Positions 30,106 to 39,314 are shown, numbered from the stretch's first letter. The stretch: DNA of 64,000 nucleotides from Azorhizobium oxalatiphilum (GCF_014635325.1 NZ_BMCT01000002.1:310001-374000); one strand, 5' to 3'. Numbers and translations are program-made. The notes: generated by a model not told the origin, from the sequence alone.

Positions 30106-32238
30106 ATGCCCGATCCCATTCCCCCCCGCTGGCTGCGCGCCCGGCGCACATCCGGTGGACAGGCCGAATTCCAGCTGCCTCCCGGCGTTCGCCTCAAGGT
30201 GCGGCGGCGCGGCTATGCCTTCGTGCTGGTGTTGGCCGGTGGCCCCGTCGAGGCGTACGGCGCCTTCCGCGACAAGACCGGCCGCAACCTCGGCCCTGCC
30301 CAGCTCAGCGCACCCGCATCCGGTGTCTTCATCCCTGAGGGCGCAGCGAGTCTGGTGCTGGAGCAGGCCGATCCGAGCCTGCGCGTGGGCTATTTTCCGC
30401 GCAGCAAAGTCGGCCTCAAGCTGCATGCCTTCGCCAATGGCGTGTTCGCCGCCCGCTCCATCCTGAAGCGCTGGCGTATGGCGGGGGCAGCAGCCCGCGA
30501 CCTGCGCGGCACGCACGGCGCTCTCATTCAGGCGGGCCCCGCCCATCAGGCGGAACAGACCCAATTCTACCGGCGCTATCGCGAGCGTTTCGTCGGCGGC
30601 TTCCCCGAAGTGCCGGCGGCCGAGGCCGCCCCGCGCCTGACCTTCATCTCGACCTTCAGCACCATAGCCGACTTCAAGCTGGCTCAGGATGCATTGCAGC
30701 AACAGACCGATTCCCGATGGAACTGGCTGGTGAGCGTACCTGCTGCATCGCAGCAAGGGGTGCAGCAAAGCGTTGCGGATGGCGTCCGTGTGCGCCTGCT
30801 CACTGCGGGAGACGATCCGGCCGAGGATTTCAACGCGGCCCTTGCCGCTGTTGGAAATGCTGCGGAGCTGGTTGCCCCGCTCGATATGCGCGGACGGGTG
30901 ACGCGGGATGCGGTCGCCATCATCCGCGCCGGCTTTGCGGCCCATGCGGACTGCCGCCTGCTCTATACGGACGAAGAGCGGCTCGATGCCGAGGGGCTGC
31001 CAGCGGAAGGGCTGTTCAAGCCCGCCTATAACCGGCATTTGCTGCGCAGCATCGACTATGTCGGCCAGCTGTGGGCGGTGCACAACGAGCGGCTGACGGA
31101 GATCGGCGGCGCCCGCATCGGCTTCGGCGGCGCATGGCGTTACGATCTGCTGCTGCGCGCGGCCGATCCCCTGCCCGCTGCTGTTATCCGCCACGTGCCG
31201 CGCGTCGCCTATGCCCGCACGCCGGACATGGGCGACGGCAGCTTCCCGCCGGACGCCGTTGAAGCCGCCTCCCGTGCCCTCGCCGGCGTCACCGGCACCG
31301 AAGTGATGGCCTCTGGCGGACGTCTGCGCCCGGTCTATGCCGTGCCGGAGCAAAAGCCGCTGGTTTCCTTCGTCATCCCGACGCGGGACCGCGCCGATCT
31401 GCTGGGCCTGACGCTGCGCTCCATGATCGCGCTGACGCGCTATCGGGACTTCGAGATCATCGTGGTGGACAACGGCTCGGTACAGCCCGAGACCTTTGCG
31501 CTGTTCGACGAGATCAAGGCCCTCTGGCCGGCCACGAAAATCGTGCGCGATGACGGCGACTTCAATTATCCGCGCATCTGCAACAATGGCGTGGATGCCG
31601 CGTCCGGCTCACTCATCTGCCTGCTCAACAACGACATGGAAGTGGTCGAGCCCGGCTGGCTGGACGAGATGGTGGCGCTCGCCAGCTTGCCCGGCGTGGG
31701 CGTGGTGGGTGCAAAGCTGCTGTTCCCGGACCGTACCATCCAGCATGCGGGCGTGATCGCCGGCCTATTCGCCTATGCCGGCCACTGGTTCGCCCATTCC
31801 GCCGCCGACGCTCCCGGCATTGGCAGCCGCCTGCGCAGCCGGCAGAACCTCTCCGCCGTCACCGGCGCCTGCCTGATGATCTCCCGCACCTGCTGGGACG
31901 CAATCGGCCCGCTGGATGCGGAGCGTTTCGCCGAGGACTGCAACGACATCGACCTGTGCCTGCGTGCGGTGGCGGCCGGCCATGAGCTGGTGTGGACGCC
32001 GTTCGCCTGCATCATCCACCACGAGTCGGCTTCGCGCGGAAAGCGCCGGGCCAAGGCGCATCGCGAGCGGCTGAAGGCGCAGCGGGCGCGGTTCGAGGCC
32101 CGCTGGCACGCCTCGACGCTGGTGGACCCGCACTACAATCCGAACCTGCGCCGCAAGAGCCTCTATGCGACCCTCGCCGCTGCCCCCGAGGGCAGCCTGG
32201 AGCCGCGCCTGAGCCGCGTGCCCCGGCCTCAGAACTGA
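30106..32238 (+). CDS. Glycosyltransferase family 2, two-part protein
   Basis: A 710-residue cytosolic glycosyltransferase. From about residue 418 lies a classic GT-A domain (LVSFVIPTRDRADLLGLTLR, IIVVDNGSV, then LLNNDMEVVEPGWLDEMV and later DCNDIDLCLRAVAAG). The first 417 residues hold a second, degenerate GT2-like domain (YTDEERLDAEGLPAEGLFKP). This layout is that of large O-antigen or surface-polysaccharide transferases. I chose ATG 30106 after GCAGG. The frame stays open to 29857, so the start is uncertain. No polysaccharide locus surrounds it. Confidence 0.82.
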   Translation: MPDPIPPRWLRARRTSGGQAEFQLPPGVRLKVRRRGYAFVLVLAGGPVEAYGAFRDKTGRNLGPAQLSAPASGVFIPEGAASLVLEQADPSLRVGYFPRSKVGLKLHAFANGVFAARSILKRWRMAGAAARDLRGTHGALIQAGPAHQAEQTQFYRRYRERFVGGFPEVPAAEAAPRLTFISTFSTIADFKLAQDALQQQTDSRWNWLVSVPAASQQGVQQSVADGVRVRLLTAGDDPAEDFNAALAAVGNAAELVAPLDMRGRVTRDAVAIIRAGFAAHADCRLLYTDEERLDAEGLPAEGLFKPAYNRHLLRSIDYVGQLWAVHNERLTEIGGARIGFGGAWRYDLLLRAADPLPAAVIRHVPRVAYARTPDMGDGSFPPDAVEAASRALAGVTGTEVMASGGRLRPVYAVPEQKPLVSFVIPTRDRADLLGLTLRSMIALTRYRDFEIIVVDNGSVQPETFALFDEIKALWPATKIVRDDGDFNYPRICNNGVDAASGSLICLLNNDMEVVEPGWLDEMVALASLPGVGVVGAKLLFPDRTIQHAGVIAGLFAYAGHWFAHSAADAPGIGSRLRSRQNLSAVTGACLMISRTCWDAIGPLDAERFAEDCNDIDLCLRAVAAGHELVWTPFACIIHHESASRGKRRAKAHRERLKAQRARFEARWHASTLVDPHYNPNLRRKSLYATLAAAPEGSLEPRLSRVPRPQN

Positions 32239-32269
32239 AAAGGCCCCGGTGCGGAACACCGGGGCCTTT
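32239..32269. terminator. Bidirectional intrinsic terminator
   Basis: A perfect 13-bp stem (AAAGGCCCCGGTG-CGGAA-CACCGGGGCCTTT), immediately after the GT2 stop and before the convergent DUF2059 gene. Confidence 0.93.
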
Positions 32270-32295
32270 CAATCTTCAGGAAGCCGCAGGGCCGA

Positions 32296-32826
32296 TCAGA
32301 GATCGTAGCCCTGCTTCTTCATCTCCTCGCGGATGCGGTTCATGGCATCCGAATTCAGCTTGGCGCCCCACTGCTGGATGCTGGTCACAGCCTGCTGGAC
32401 GATCTGCGCGCGGTCGCTCACCAGCTTCTTGCCCACCGGGGTGGAATAGAAGGCCAGAGCCTCCTTCAGCTCGGCTTCCGTGAAGCGCTGGGCATAGGCG
32501 GTCGCGAGGATGTCCACGATCTCGCTCTTGCGCTTCTCGAATTCCGGGCGCAGCGCCAGCGCCGTGTCGCGCAGCTTCTTGGCCAGATCCGGATTGGTCT
32601 GGAGGAAGCCGAGGGCAGCGCCGTCGATGAGGTTGGGGATGACGCCGTCGAAGGCCCGGACCTCGCCGTTCGCCTCGACCAGCTCGCGGGCGACCTGCAG
32701 CTGGGACGAGGTCGGCTGGGACGAGGTCGGCTGGGGCGCCGCCGCCTGGGCCAGCGCGCCGCTGGTCATGAGACCGAGAGCGAAAAGGCCCATGCCCAGA
32801 CGCCGGACGGATGGAAGCAGAGACAT
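32296..32826 (-). CDS. Exported DUF2059 domain protein
   Basis: A 176-residue exported protein. The signal peptide (MGLFALGLMTSGALAQ) is followed by a linker with a PTSSQ duplication, which is an exact 15-bp tandem repeat in the DNA (32703-32732). The rest is an all-helical DUF2059 domain (IVDILATAYAQRFTEAELKE, then FYSTPVGKKLV). DUF2059 proteins are common in the Proteobacterial periplasm with unknown role. It lies 21 bases downstream of rpiA on the same strand, so it may share its transcript. Confidence 0.85.
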   Translation of the reverse strand: MSLLPSVRRLGMGLFALGLMTSGALAQAAAPQPTSSQPTSSQLQVARELVEANGEVRAFDGVIPNLIDGAALGFLQTNPDLAKKLRDTALALRPEFEKRKSEIVDILATAYAQRFTEAELKEALAFYSTPVGKKLVSDRAQIVQQAVTSIQQWGAKLNSDAMNRIREEMKKQGYDL

Positions 32827-32847
32827 GCGTTTCTCCAGTGGGCAGAT

Positions 32848-33558
32848 TCAGGCTGCGGTCTGATCTTCAAGCACGCGGATGCCGTCCGCGCCGGCCAGGA
32901 CGGCACGGCGGGCAAGGCCAAGGAACAGGCCATGCTCGACGACGCCCGCCACCTCCTCCACCGCCCGGGCAAGGCGGCGCGGATCGGCGATCTGGCCGAG
33001 ATGGGCATCGACGATGACATTGCCCTGATCGGTCACGAAGGGCTTGCCATCCTTGGTGTGGCGCAGGCGCAGCTCACCGGCGCAGCCGGCGGCGGCGATG
33101 GCGCTCTCCAGCCGGCGGGTGGTGGCGACGACGCCGAAGGTGACGATCTCGATGGGCAGCGGGAACACGCCCAGCGTGCCCACCAGCTTGGTCTCGTCAG
33201 CGATGACAATCATCTCGCGGGCGGCGCTGGCGACGATCTTCTCGCGCAGCAGCGCGCCGCCGCCGCCCTTGATCAGCGCGAGGCCGGGGCCAATCTCGTC
33301 GGCGCCGTCGATGCACAGATCGAGTTCAGGCTGCTCGTCCAGCGTCGCCAGCGGCACGCCCAGCGACAGAGCCTGCGCCTTGGTCTGCTCGGAGGTCGGC
33401 ACGCCCACCACCTTGAGGCCGCCGGCCACGCGCTCGGCCAGCAGCGCGACGAAATGCTTGGCGGTCGAGCCCGTGCCGAGGCCGAGCCGCATCCCGTCCG
33501 TCACATATTCGAGCGCACGCGCGGCGGCGCGGCGTTTCAGATCCTCAGCATCGGCCAT
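32848..33558 (-). CDS. rpiA: Ribose-5-phosphate isomerase A
   Basis: A 236-residue RpiA, which interconverts ribose-5-phosphate and ribulose-5-phosphate in the pentose phosphate and Calvin pathways. The substrate loop [14 protein letters not shown], the catalytic region [19 protein letters not shown] and the following [12 protein letters not shown] are conserved. I place the start at ATG 33558. A GTG three codons upstream (33567) is equally possible, and neither has a strong ribosome site. Divergent from gph. Confidence 0.95.
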   Translation of the reverse strand: MADAEDLKRRAAARALEYVTDGMRLGLGTGSTAKHFVALLAERVAGGLKVVGVPTSEQTKAQALSLGVPLATLDEQPELDLCIDGADEIGPGLALIKGGGGALLREKIVASAAREMIVIADETKLVGTLGVFPLPIEIVTFGVVATTRRLESAIAAAGCAGELRLRHTKDGKPFVTDQGNVIVDAHLGQIADPRRLARAVEEVAGVVEHGLFLGLARRAVLAGADGIRVLEDQTAA

Positions 33559-33740
33559 TTTAGACACGCTCTCGTAAAGCTGCTGGGCGTTGCCTAGCCG
33601 TGATCGCCGCGAACCACAAGCGGGGACGAGGCCAACACTTTTGGCGTTCCCCCGCGACGTAGCGCGCGAAAAGCGGCAGATTGGAGAGATATTTCCATGG
33701 CCGACAATCGTTCCGGCCCACGCAAAGGGACTGCCCCACC

Positions 33741-34427
33741 ATGTCCGAGACCCGCCCCGTCATCGCCTTTGATCTTGACGGCACGCTTGTCGATACGGCT
33801 CCCGATCTCCTGTCCACGCTGGATTTGGTCCTCTCCACCCACAACATCCCCCCGGTGGATCGCGACGAGGCGCGCCCCATGATCGGCGGCGGCGCGCGCA
33901 TGCTGATCATGCGCGCCCTCACCCATGCGGGCGTGGCGGTGGAGACGACCGAACTCGATCGCATGAACCGGCAGTTCCTCGATCATTATGCCGCGCACAT
34001 CGCCGACGAGTCGCGTCCCTTTCCCGGCCTCATCGAGGCGCTGGACCGGCTGGAGGCGCAGGGAGCGATTCTCGCTGTTTGCACCAACAAGCTGGAATAT
34101 CTCGCCCGCCTGCTGCTGGACGGGCTCGGCCTGACGCAGCGTTTCGCCGCCATCACGGGGGCGGACACCTACGGTATCGCCAAGCCCGATCCGAAGCCCC
34201 TGCTCTCGACGATTGCCGCCTGCGGGGGCGATCCGCGCCGGGCGATCATGGTCGGCGACAGCGCCACCGATGTGAACACCGCGCGAGCCTGCCGCATCCC
34301 GGCGGTGGCCGTGACGTTCGGCTATACGGAAATCCCGGCCGCGCAACTGGGCGCGGATCGAGTGATTGCACACTTTTCCGAGCTGGGTCTGGCTGTGGAT
34401 GACTTGCTGCGATCCACAGCCGCGTGA
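33741..34427 (+). CDS. gph: Phosphoglycolate phosphatase, HAD superfamily
   Basis: A 228-residue HAD hydrolase. The catalytic motif [15 protein letters not shown] (residues 9-23), the threonine motif AVCTNK and the acidic motif [10 protein letters not shown] are all present in the order of Gph. It removes phosphate from 2-phosphoglycolate, made by RuBisCO oxygenation or DNA repair. The adjacent divergent rpiA is a Calvin/pentose gene, but no RuBisCO lies in the window. HAD substrate range is broad, so the substrate is by family. Confidence 0.9.
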   Translation: MSETRPVIAFDLDGTLVDTAPDLLSTLDLVLSTHNIPPVDRDEARPMIGGGARMLIMRALTHAGVAVETTELDRMNRQFLDHYAAHIADESRPFPGLIEALDRLEAQGAILAVCTNKLEYLARLLLDGLGLTQRFAAITGADTYGIAKPDPKPLLSTIAACGGDPRRAIMVGDSATDVNTARACRIPAVAVTFGYTEIPAAQLGADRVIAHFSELGLAVDDLLRSTAA

Positions 34428-34458
34428 CGCCGGAACGGGATGAAGAGGCAGAGGGTGC

Positions 34459-34487
34459 TTGACACCCCGAGCCCCCCGCCATACACA
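34459..34487 (+). promoter_or_regulatory. Candidate promoter of tRNA-Val
   Basis: TTGACA (34459-34464) is separated by 17 bases from TACACA (34482-34487). This would start transcription near 34494, about 35 bases before the tRNA. Confidence 0.5.
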
Positions 34488-34529
34488 GCCGACCTCGCTG
34501 CTGAACAACGGTTCGGCGGCAGGACGGAT

Positions 34530-34604
34530 GGGCGATTAGCTCAGCGGGAGAGCACACCCTTCACACGGGTGGGGTCGCAGGTTCAATCCCTGCATCGCCC
34601 ACCA
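34530..34604 (+). tRNA. tRNA-Val (anticodon CAC)
   Basis: A 75-base tRNA that folds perfectly by eye: acceptor GGGCGAT/ATCGCCC, D-stem GCTC/GAGC, anticodon stem CACCC/GGGTG with loop TTCACAC (anticodon CAC, reading GUG), and T-stem GCAGG/CCTGC with loop TTCAATC. The 3' CCA is encoded. Confidence 0.98.
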
Positions 34605-34844
34605 TCCGTTCCTCTCAAAACGTTCTGAAAAGCTTTGTCTTGCGCGCCGTCATACGGCGTCCACGCTCGCTTCGGCTCATGCTTTGCGCGCCCTGCCCTC
34701 GCGCGGCCGTGAACGGCCAAGCCCAAGAAACCGTTCCGAAGCGTGAACCAAACAATCACACAAGCGTTGCACGTCTGCCGCATATGCGGCGAAATCAGGT
34801 TCTTCTCCCGATAACCTCTCATGAGTTGCAGGGACTGATCGACG

Positions 34845-35450
34845 ATGACGCTCAAAAGCCTCACGCTTGCGGCCGTTGCGGCCGCCCTTCTGGGCACGGT
34901 TTCCGCCCATGCGGCCCCCGGCCAGCCCGTCAACCGCAGCAATGATCCGTTCGGTTTCGCCGCTTTGTTCGGCGGCATGTCCGGCGGCGGTGCCGTGGTG
35001 GGCGTATCGCCCTTCGGGCGCCAGACGGTGTCCATCGACACCAAGTACAAGCCCGGCAACATCGTCATCAGCACCAGCGAGCGCCGGCTCTATTATGTGC
35101 AGAGCCCAGGACGAGCCATCGAATATGGCGTCGGCGTCGGCCGCGACGGCTTCCAGTGGTCGGGCGTGAAGACGGTCAGCGCCAAGAAGGAATGGCCCTC
35201 CTGGACGCCGCCGTCGCAGATGCTGAAGCGTCGCCCGGACCTGCCGCGCTACATGCCCGGCGGCATCGAGAATCCGCTCGGCGCCCGCGCCATGTATCTG
35301 GGCTCCAGCCTCTACCGCATCCACGGCTCCAACGAGCCGGAGACCATCGGACAGGCGGTGTCGTCCGGCTGCATCCGCATGACCAACGATGATGTGGTGG
35401 ATCTCTATAACCGCGTGAAGGTGGGCGCGACCGTCTACGTCATGCGCTGA
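34845..35450 (+). CDS. L,D-transpeptidase (YkuD/ErfK family)
   Basis: A 201-residue exported enzyme that forms 3-3 peptidoglycan cross-links or attaches proteins to the wall. The signal peptide ends near SAHAAP. The YkuD domain covers about residues 65-200. The catalytic motif is IHGSNEPETIGQAVSSGCIR, with the nucleophile cysteine in SSGCIRM and histidine in IHGSN. No LysM or PG-binding domain is present, so it is the minimal form abundant in Rhizobiales. Confidence 0.93.
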   Translation: MTLKSLTLAAVAAALLGTVSAHAAPGQPVNRSNDPFGFAALFGGMSGGGAVVGVSPFGRQTVSIDTKYKPGNIVISTSERRLYYVQSPGRAIEYGVGVGRDGFQWSGVKTVSAKKEWPSWTPPSQMLKRRPDLPRYMPGGIENPLGARAMYLGSSLYRIHGSNEPETIGQAVSSGCIRMTNDDVVDLYNRVKVGATVYVMR

Positions 35451-35469
35451 GCACGCCGCACCGACAAAA

Positions 35470-35501
35470 AAGGCGGGGCGCCGTTTCCGGGGCCCCGCCT
35501 T
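35470..35501 (+). terminator. Intrinsic terminator after the L,D-transpeptidase
   Basis: A perfect 10-bp stem AAGGCGGGGC ... GCCCCGCCTT followed by CTTTTTGG. On the minus strand an A-run precedes it, so it may also serve the convergent ABC operon. Confidence 0.92.
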
Positions 35502-35529
35502 CTTTTTGGGTAAACCTTGAGACGTCAGC

Positions 35530-36585
35530 TCACTTGATGGTCTCGGACGCCTTCTTCACGAAGGTGCCATCAAAGGTCTTCGGCAGGTCGATGGTGGCGC
35601 TCTTCAGCTCCGGATCGAACTCCACCAGCATGTTAAGCGCATTCTTCATGCCGATCTCGGGGATCACGCCGGTGATCGAATAGGTAGGCTTGGATGCCTT
35701 CACCGCGGCCAGATAGAGCGTCTTGTCGCCGAGCAGATATTCCTCCGGCACCACCTTGGCCACGTCCTCCGGGCTCGCCTTCTCCAGCCACTTCAGCGAC
35801 TTGTAGAAGGCATTCGTCAGCTTCTGGGTGGTCACCGGATTGGCGGCCACGAAGTCGCGCTTGAGGTAGAGCACCGCAGCCGGATTGGCGCCGCCGAAGA
35901 TCTTCTGGTTGCCTTCCTCCGTGCGGGTATCGGCCAGCACGACCGCGTCGCCGTCGCTCTCCACCTTGGTGATGACGGGATCGAGATTGGCCATGGCGTC
36001 GATCTCGCCGCGCTTCATCTGCGCCACCGCGGATGCACCGCCGCCGACACCGATATAGGACACGTCGTCGGGCTTCAGGCCCTGCTTGGCCAGCAGGAAG
36101 TTGACGAAGAAGTTGGTAGAGGAGCCCGGCGCGGTCACGCCCACCTTGGCGCCCTTCAGGTCGGCCACGCTCTTGTACTTGGCGGCCTTGTCCTTCTGCA
36201 CCACCAGCACGATGCCCGGATAGCGGCCGAGCTCGATCACCGAGACGATGTCCTGTCCCTTGGCCTGCATGCGGATGGTGTGCTCATAGGCGCCGGTCAC
36301 GGCATCGATGGAGCCGCCGATCAGCGCCTGCAGGGATTTGGCGCCGCCACCGAAGTCATTGATGGTGACGTCGAGGCCTTCCTCTTTGAAATAGCCGTTC
36401 CGCTCCGCAATGGTCAGCGGGAGATAGTAGAGCAACGGCTTGCCGCCGACGCCCAGCGTCAGGGTCGGCTTCTCGGCCTTCTGGGCGAGCGCAGGCGCAC
36501 CCTGCGCGGCGAGCCCGAGGGCGAGCGCCACCGCCGGCACGGCGACGCGCAGGAACTTTGAAAACACTGTCCGGTGGGAACGCAT
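35530..36585 (-). CDS. NitT/TauT-type ABC transporter substrate-binding protein
   Basis: A 351-residue periplasmic binding protein of the SsuA/TauA/NrtA type. ATG 36585 follows GAGGAGG six bases upstream; the earlier ATG is unlikely. The signal peptide is cleaved near APALAQK. The core shows RNGYFKEEGLDVTINDFGGG, LKGAKVGVTAPGSSTNFF and RGEIDAMANLDPVITK, all family-typical. It is the last gene of a three-gene operon (ATPase, permease, binding protein). The ligand could be an alkane sulfonate, taurine, nitrate, a thiamine precursor or an aromatic acid. The sequence alone does not decide. Confidence 0.88.
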   Translation of the reverse strand: MRSHRTVFSKFLRVAVPAVALALGLAAQGAPALAQKAEKPTLTLGVGGKPLLYYLPLTIAERNGYFKEEGLDVTINDFGGGAKSLQALIGGSIDAVTGAYEHTIRMQAKGQDIVSVIELGRYPGIVLVVQKDKAAKYKSVADLKGAKVGVTAPGSSTNFFVNFLLAKQGLKPDDVSYIGVGGGASAVAQMKRGEIDAMANLDPVITKVESDGDAVVLADTRTEEGNQKIFGGANPAAVLYLKRDFVAANPVTTQKLTNAFYKSLKWLEKASPEDVAKVVPEEYLLGDKTLYLAAVKASKPTYSITGVIPEIGMKNALNMLVEFDPELKSATIDLPKTFDGTFVKKASETIK

Positions 36586-36645
36586 GGGTTTCCTCCTCAC
36601 GTTTTTGCATTTTTACGCCCGGCCCACGATGGCCGGGCGGACAAC

Positions 36646-37467
36646 TCAATGGCCGGCGGGAACGGTGGGCCGCCATACGGTGAGACGGTTCTCGATCACG
36701 GTCACAACGGCGTCGATCAGGATCACGAACACCGCCAGCACCAGCATGCCGGAGAATACGCCGGTCACGTCGAACACGCCTTCGGCCTGATGGATGCGAT
36801 AGCCGAGGCCCGCCGCCGAGCCGAGATACTCGCCCACCACCGCGCCCACGAGGGCAAAGCCCACGGAGGTGTGCAGGGAGGAGAACATCCAGGTCAGCGC
36901 CGAGGGCCAGTAGACGTGGCGCAGCAGCTGGCGCTCCGACATGCCGAGCATGCGGGCGTTGTTGAGCACGGTGGGGCTCACTTCCTTCACGCCCTGATAG
37001 ACGTTGAAGAAGACGATGAAGAACACGAGGCTCACGCCCAGCGCCACCTTCGACCAGATACCGAGGCCCAGCCACAGCGCGAAGATGGGCGCCAGCACCA
37101 CGCGCGGCAGAGCATTCGCCATCTTCACATAGGGGTCGAAGACGGCAGCCACGATCCGCCGCCGGGCGAACCAGAAGCCGATCACCACGCCGCCGGCGGC
37201 GCCGATGGCGAAGGCGAGCGCGGTCTCAAGCAAGGTGATGCCGAGGTGATACCAGATGACCCCGGTGGCGAAATCCTTCCAGGTGCGCTCGAACACCGCC
37301 ACGGGTGTGGAGAAGAAGAACGGGTCCAGCAGGAAGAAGGACTTTTGGGAGATCAGGCCGGCCGGCACCTTCCAGGTGGAGCCGATGTGCCAGATGCCGA
37401 TGATGGCGACGGCCACCAGCAGTTGAAGGGCGAACAGCACCGGGCGTGAGGACAACAGACGCATCAC
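36646..37467 (-). CDS. NitT/TauT-type ABC transporter permease
   Basis: A 273-residue inner-membrane permease with about six helices and the binding-protein-dependent EAA loop, here NARMLGMSERQLLRHVYWPSA. This is typical of SsuC/TauC/NrtB. It overlaps the upstream ATPase gene by four bases and lies 60 bases before the binding-protein gene. It has two hydrophobic stretches at the N-terminus (about 12-30 and 74-100). Confidence 0.9.
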   Translation of the reverse strand: MMRLLSSRPVLFALQLLVAVAIIGIWHIGSTWKVPAGLISQKSFFLLDPFFFSTPVAVFERTWKDFATGVIWYHLGITLLETALAFAIGAAGGVVIGFWFARRRIVAAVFDPYVKMANALPRVVLAPIFALWLGLGIWSKVALGVSLVFFIVFFNVYQGVKEVSPTVLNNARMLGMSERQLLRHVYWPSALTWMFSSLHTSVGFALVGAVVGEYLGSAAGLGYRIHQAEGVFDVTGVFSGMLVLAVFVILIDAVVTVIENRLTVWRPTVPAGH

Positions 37468-38318
37468 GCGGCACCTTCCGTTTGACGATAGCCCTTCACC
37501 ACTTCCTCGCGCAGCGCGCCCCAGATCTCCCGATGCAGCGCATGGAATTCCGGGGTGAGGCGCACCTCCGCGATGTCGCGCGGGCGCTCAAGATTGACCC
37601 GCCATTCGCCGATGATGCGGGAGGCCGGACCGGCGCTCATGATCACCACCCGGTCGGCGAGCGCGATGGCCTCGTCGAGATCGTGGGTGACGAACATCAC
37701 CGCCTTGCGGTCGAGGCTCCAGAGATCGAGCAGGAGATTGCCCATGATCTGCCGGGTCTGCGCATCCAGCGGCCCGAACGGCTCGTCCATGAGCAGGATC
37801 TTGGGATCGCGGATCAGCACCTGCGCGAGGCCCACGCGCTTGCGCTGGCCGCCGGAGAGCATATGCGGATAGCGTTCGCCGAAGGCGCCGAGCCCCACCC
37901 GCTTCAGCCAGTCCTGAGACCGCGCCTTCGCCTCGGCGGCGGAGACCCCGGCGATCTCGAGGCCGATGGACACGTTGTCCAGCACCGTCTTCCAGGGGAA
38001 CAGGGCTTCGGCCTGAAACAGATATCCCGCCTGCCGGTTCAGCCCGGCGAGCGGTGCGCCGAAGATGCGGACATTGCCGGCGGCAGGCACCAGCAGACCT
38101 GCGGCCGCGTTCAGCAGCGTGGACTTGCCGCAACCGGTCGGCCCCACGATGGCGAGGAACTCGCCATCCGCGACCCTGAGGTTGGCGCCCTCCACGGCCA
38201 CGAACGGCGCATCCTTCGGACGGCTGCCGGGAAACGCGATGCGGACACCTTCGAGTTCCGCCGCCGCCGGCGCACCCGTTACGGGTGTTGCATCGGCGAG
38301 GCCACCAACCCCTGACAT
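37464..38318 (-). CDS. NitT/TauT-type ABC transporter ATP-binding protein
   Basis: A 284-residue ABC ATPase, the first gene of the operon. Walker A GPTGCGKSTLL, signature LSGGQRKRVGLAQ (with Arg-Lys rather than the usual Gln-Arg), Walker B ILLMDEPFGPLD and THDLDEAIAL are visible. GGAGGAAGC precedes ATG 38318. Its neighbour architecture and LNAAAGLL region place it with SsuB/TauB. The operon runs leftward and ends at the terminator near 35470-35501. Confidence 0.9.
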   Translation of the reverse strand: MSGVGGLADATPVTGAPAAAELEGVRIAFPGSRPKDAPFVAVEGANLRVADGEFLAIVGPTGCGKSTLLNAAAGLLVPAAGNVRIFGAPLAGLNRQAGYLFQAEALFPWKTVLDNVSIGLEIAGVSAAEAKARSQDWLKRVGLGAFGERYPHMLSGGQRKRVGLAQVLIRDPKILLMDEPFGPLDAQTRQIMGNLLLDLWSLDRKAVMFVTHDLDEAIALADRVVIMSAGPASRIIGEWRVNLERPRDIAEVRLTPEFHALHREIWGALREEVVKGYRQTEGAA

Positions 38319-38621
38319 GCTTCCTCCACTGCCGCGCCGGCAATCCCGGCCCTCGGTTTCCTCCTACTATGCTTCTGTGCGTCACAGAACCACACGGCGT
38401 AATTAAATTGCTTGGCGTGTGGCATTGCAGGTGAAAAACTGCGTGCAGTGCAGCATTTCTTTCGCAGAAATGCGCTTTGCCGACGGGATCGGCGAGCCCG
38501 CGACCAATGCGCCCCGCTCGCCAGCGGGGGAAATTTACGTAACGGTACCAGAGATTTGATGCATGCAATGTAGGCGGTTGATAGGTAGCGAAACCGCTGC
38601 GGTCATGCTATTTCTGGGTGC
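38319..38621. other. Divergent promoter region of the ABC operon and a small gene
   Basis: A 303-base gap, rather AT-rich at 38395-38470. It contains the inverted repeat at 38453-38473 and repeated TGCAG/GCAGT words just before it (38421-38453), which resemble a LysR-type regulator region, although no regulator gene is adjacent. No ORF with support. Confidence 0.5.
38453..38473. promoter_or_regulatory. Perfect inverted repeat, candidate operator
   Basis: GCATTTCT-TTCGC-AGAAATGC is an 8-bp perfect inverted repeat with a 5-base spacer, centred about 145 bases upstream of the ABC ATPase start. It could be an operator or, with its own symmetry, a hairpin. Confidence 0.4.
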
Positions 38622-38945
38622 ATGAGCTACTACGCACGCGCGCAACGCCCGACCGCAGACTCATCCCAGGACGGCAGCGCCGGAAGCCAGGCGGCCGGCG
38701 GCGTCCAGGTTCGTATTCTTCTCACCCAGATGGCGCAGGCTTTCGTGCTTCAGTCCGGTCTCGCCGGGCGGATCACCTGGCTGACCGAGCATGCCAGCGG
38801 CTTCCACAGCGCCATCCAGCAGGGCGACCGGGTGGGCCTGTCGGATTCTTCGCGGCATGATCTGATCGTGCTGCGCCGCCGCGTGCTGCTGGACCCGGCG
38901 GTGCTCGAAATCACGCTGGACATGCCGCCCACCAGCCGCATCTGA
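38622..38945 (+). CDS. Small hypothetical protein
   Basis: A 107-residue cytosolic protein starting at ATG 38622. The first 26 residues are a low-complexity Ser/Gln/Ala/Gly segment. The rest (VQVRILLTQMAQAFVLQSGL then HDLIVLRRRVLLDPAVLEIT) looks like a small folded domain. No family recognised. It is convergent with infA and ends before a strong terminator. Codon use is normal for the window. Confidence 0.55.
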   Translation: MSYYARAQRPTADSSQDGSAGSQAAGGVQVRILLTQMAQAFVLQSGLAGRITWLTEHASGFHSAIQQGDRVGLSDSSRHDLIVLRRRVLLDPAVLEITLDMPPTSRI

Positions 38946-38990
38946 AGCGCAGTCCGGAAGGGCAGCCGGGAAAAGCCGTTTGGACATGAA

Positions 38991-39016
38991 AAAAGCCGGG
39001 TCGAAGCCCGGCTTTT
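38991..39016. terminator. Bidirectional intrinsic terminator
   Basis: A perfect 10-bp stem AAAAGCCGGG-TCGAAG-CCCGGCTTTT with A-rich and T-rich flanks, between the small gene and the convergent infA. Confidence 0.93.
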
Positions 39017-39038
39017 GTTTTGTCGTGGACGCTGCTGA

Positions 39039-39314
39039 TCAGCGACGACGGAAGTTCTGCTGGCGCCGGGCGCCGGGCGGCGGCGCGCTGCCTTCCGCCT
39101 TGTGGCGGAAATTGATCCGGCCGCGATCGAGATCGTAGGGGGACATTTCCACCACGACGCGATCGCCCTCGATGGTGCGGATGCGGTTCTTCTTCATCTT
39201 GCCGGCCGCATAGGCCAGAATCTGATGATCATTGTCGAGCCGCACGCGGAAGTTGCCGTCAGGCAGCACTTCCGTCACCGTTCCTTCGAACTCCAGCAGT
39301 TCTTCTTTCGCCAT
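39039..39314 (-). CDS. infA: Translation initiation factor IF-1
   Basis: A 91-residue IF-1 (OB fold), which binds the ribosomal A site during initiation. The body [20 protein letters not shown] and the [23 protein letters not shown] segment are universal. The C-terminal 15-20 residues ([17 protein letters not shown]) are a basic extension usual for alphaproteobacterial IF-1 and absent from E. coli. Downstream of the helicase gene on the same strand, with only 26 bases between. Confidence 0.97.
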   Translation of the reverse strand: MAKEELLEFEGTVTEVLPDGNFRVRLDNDHQILAYAAGKMKKNRIRTIEGDRVVVEMSPYDLDRGRINFRHKAEGSAPPPGARRQQNFRRR

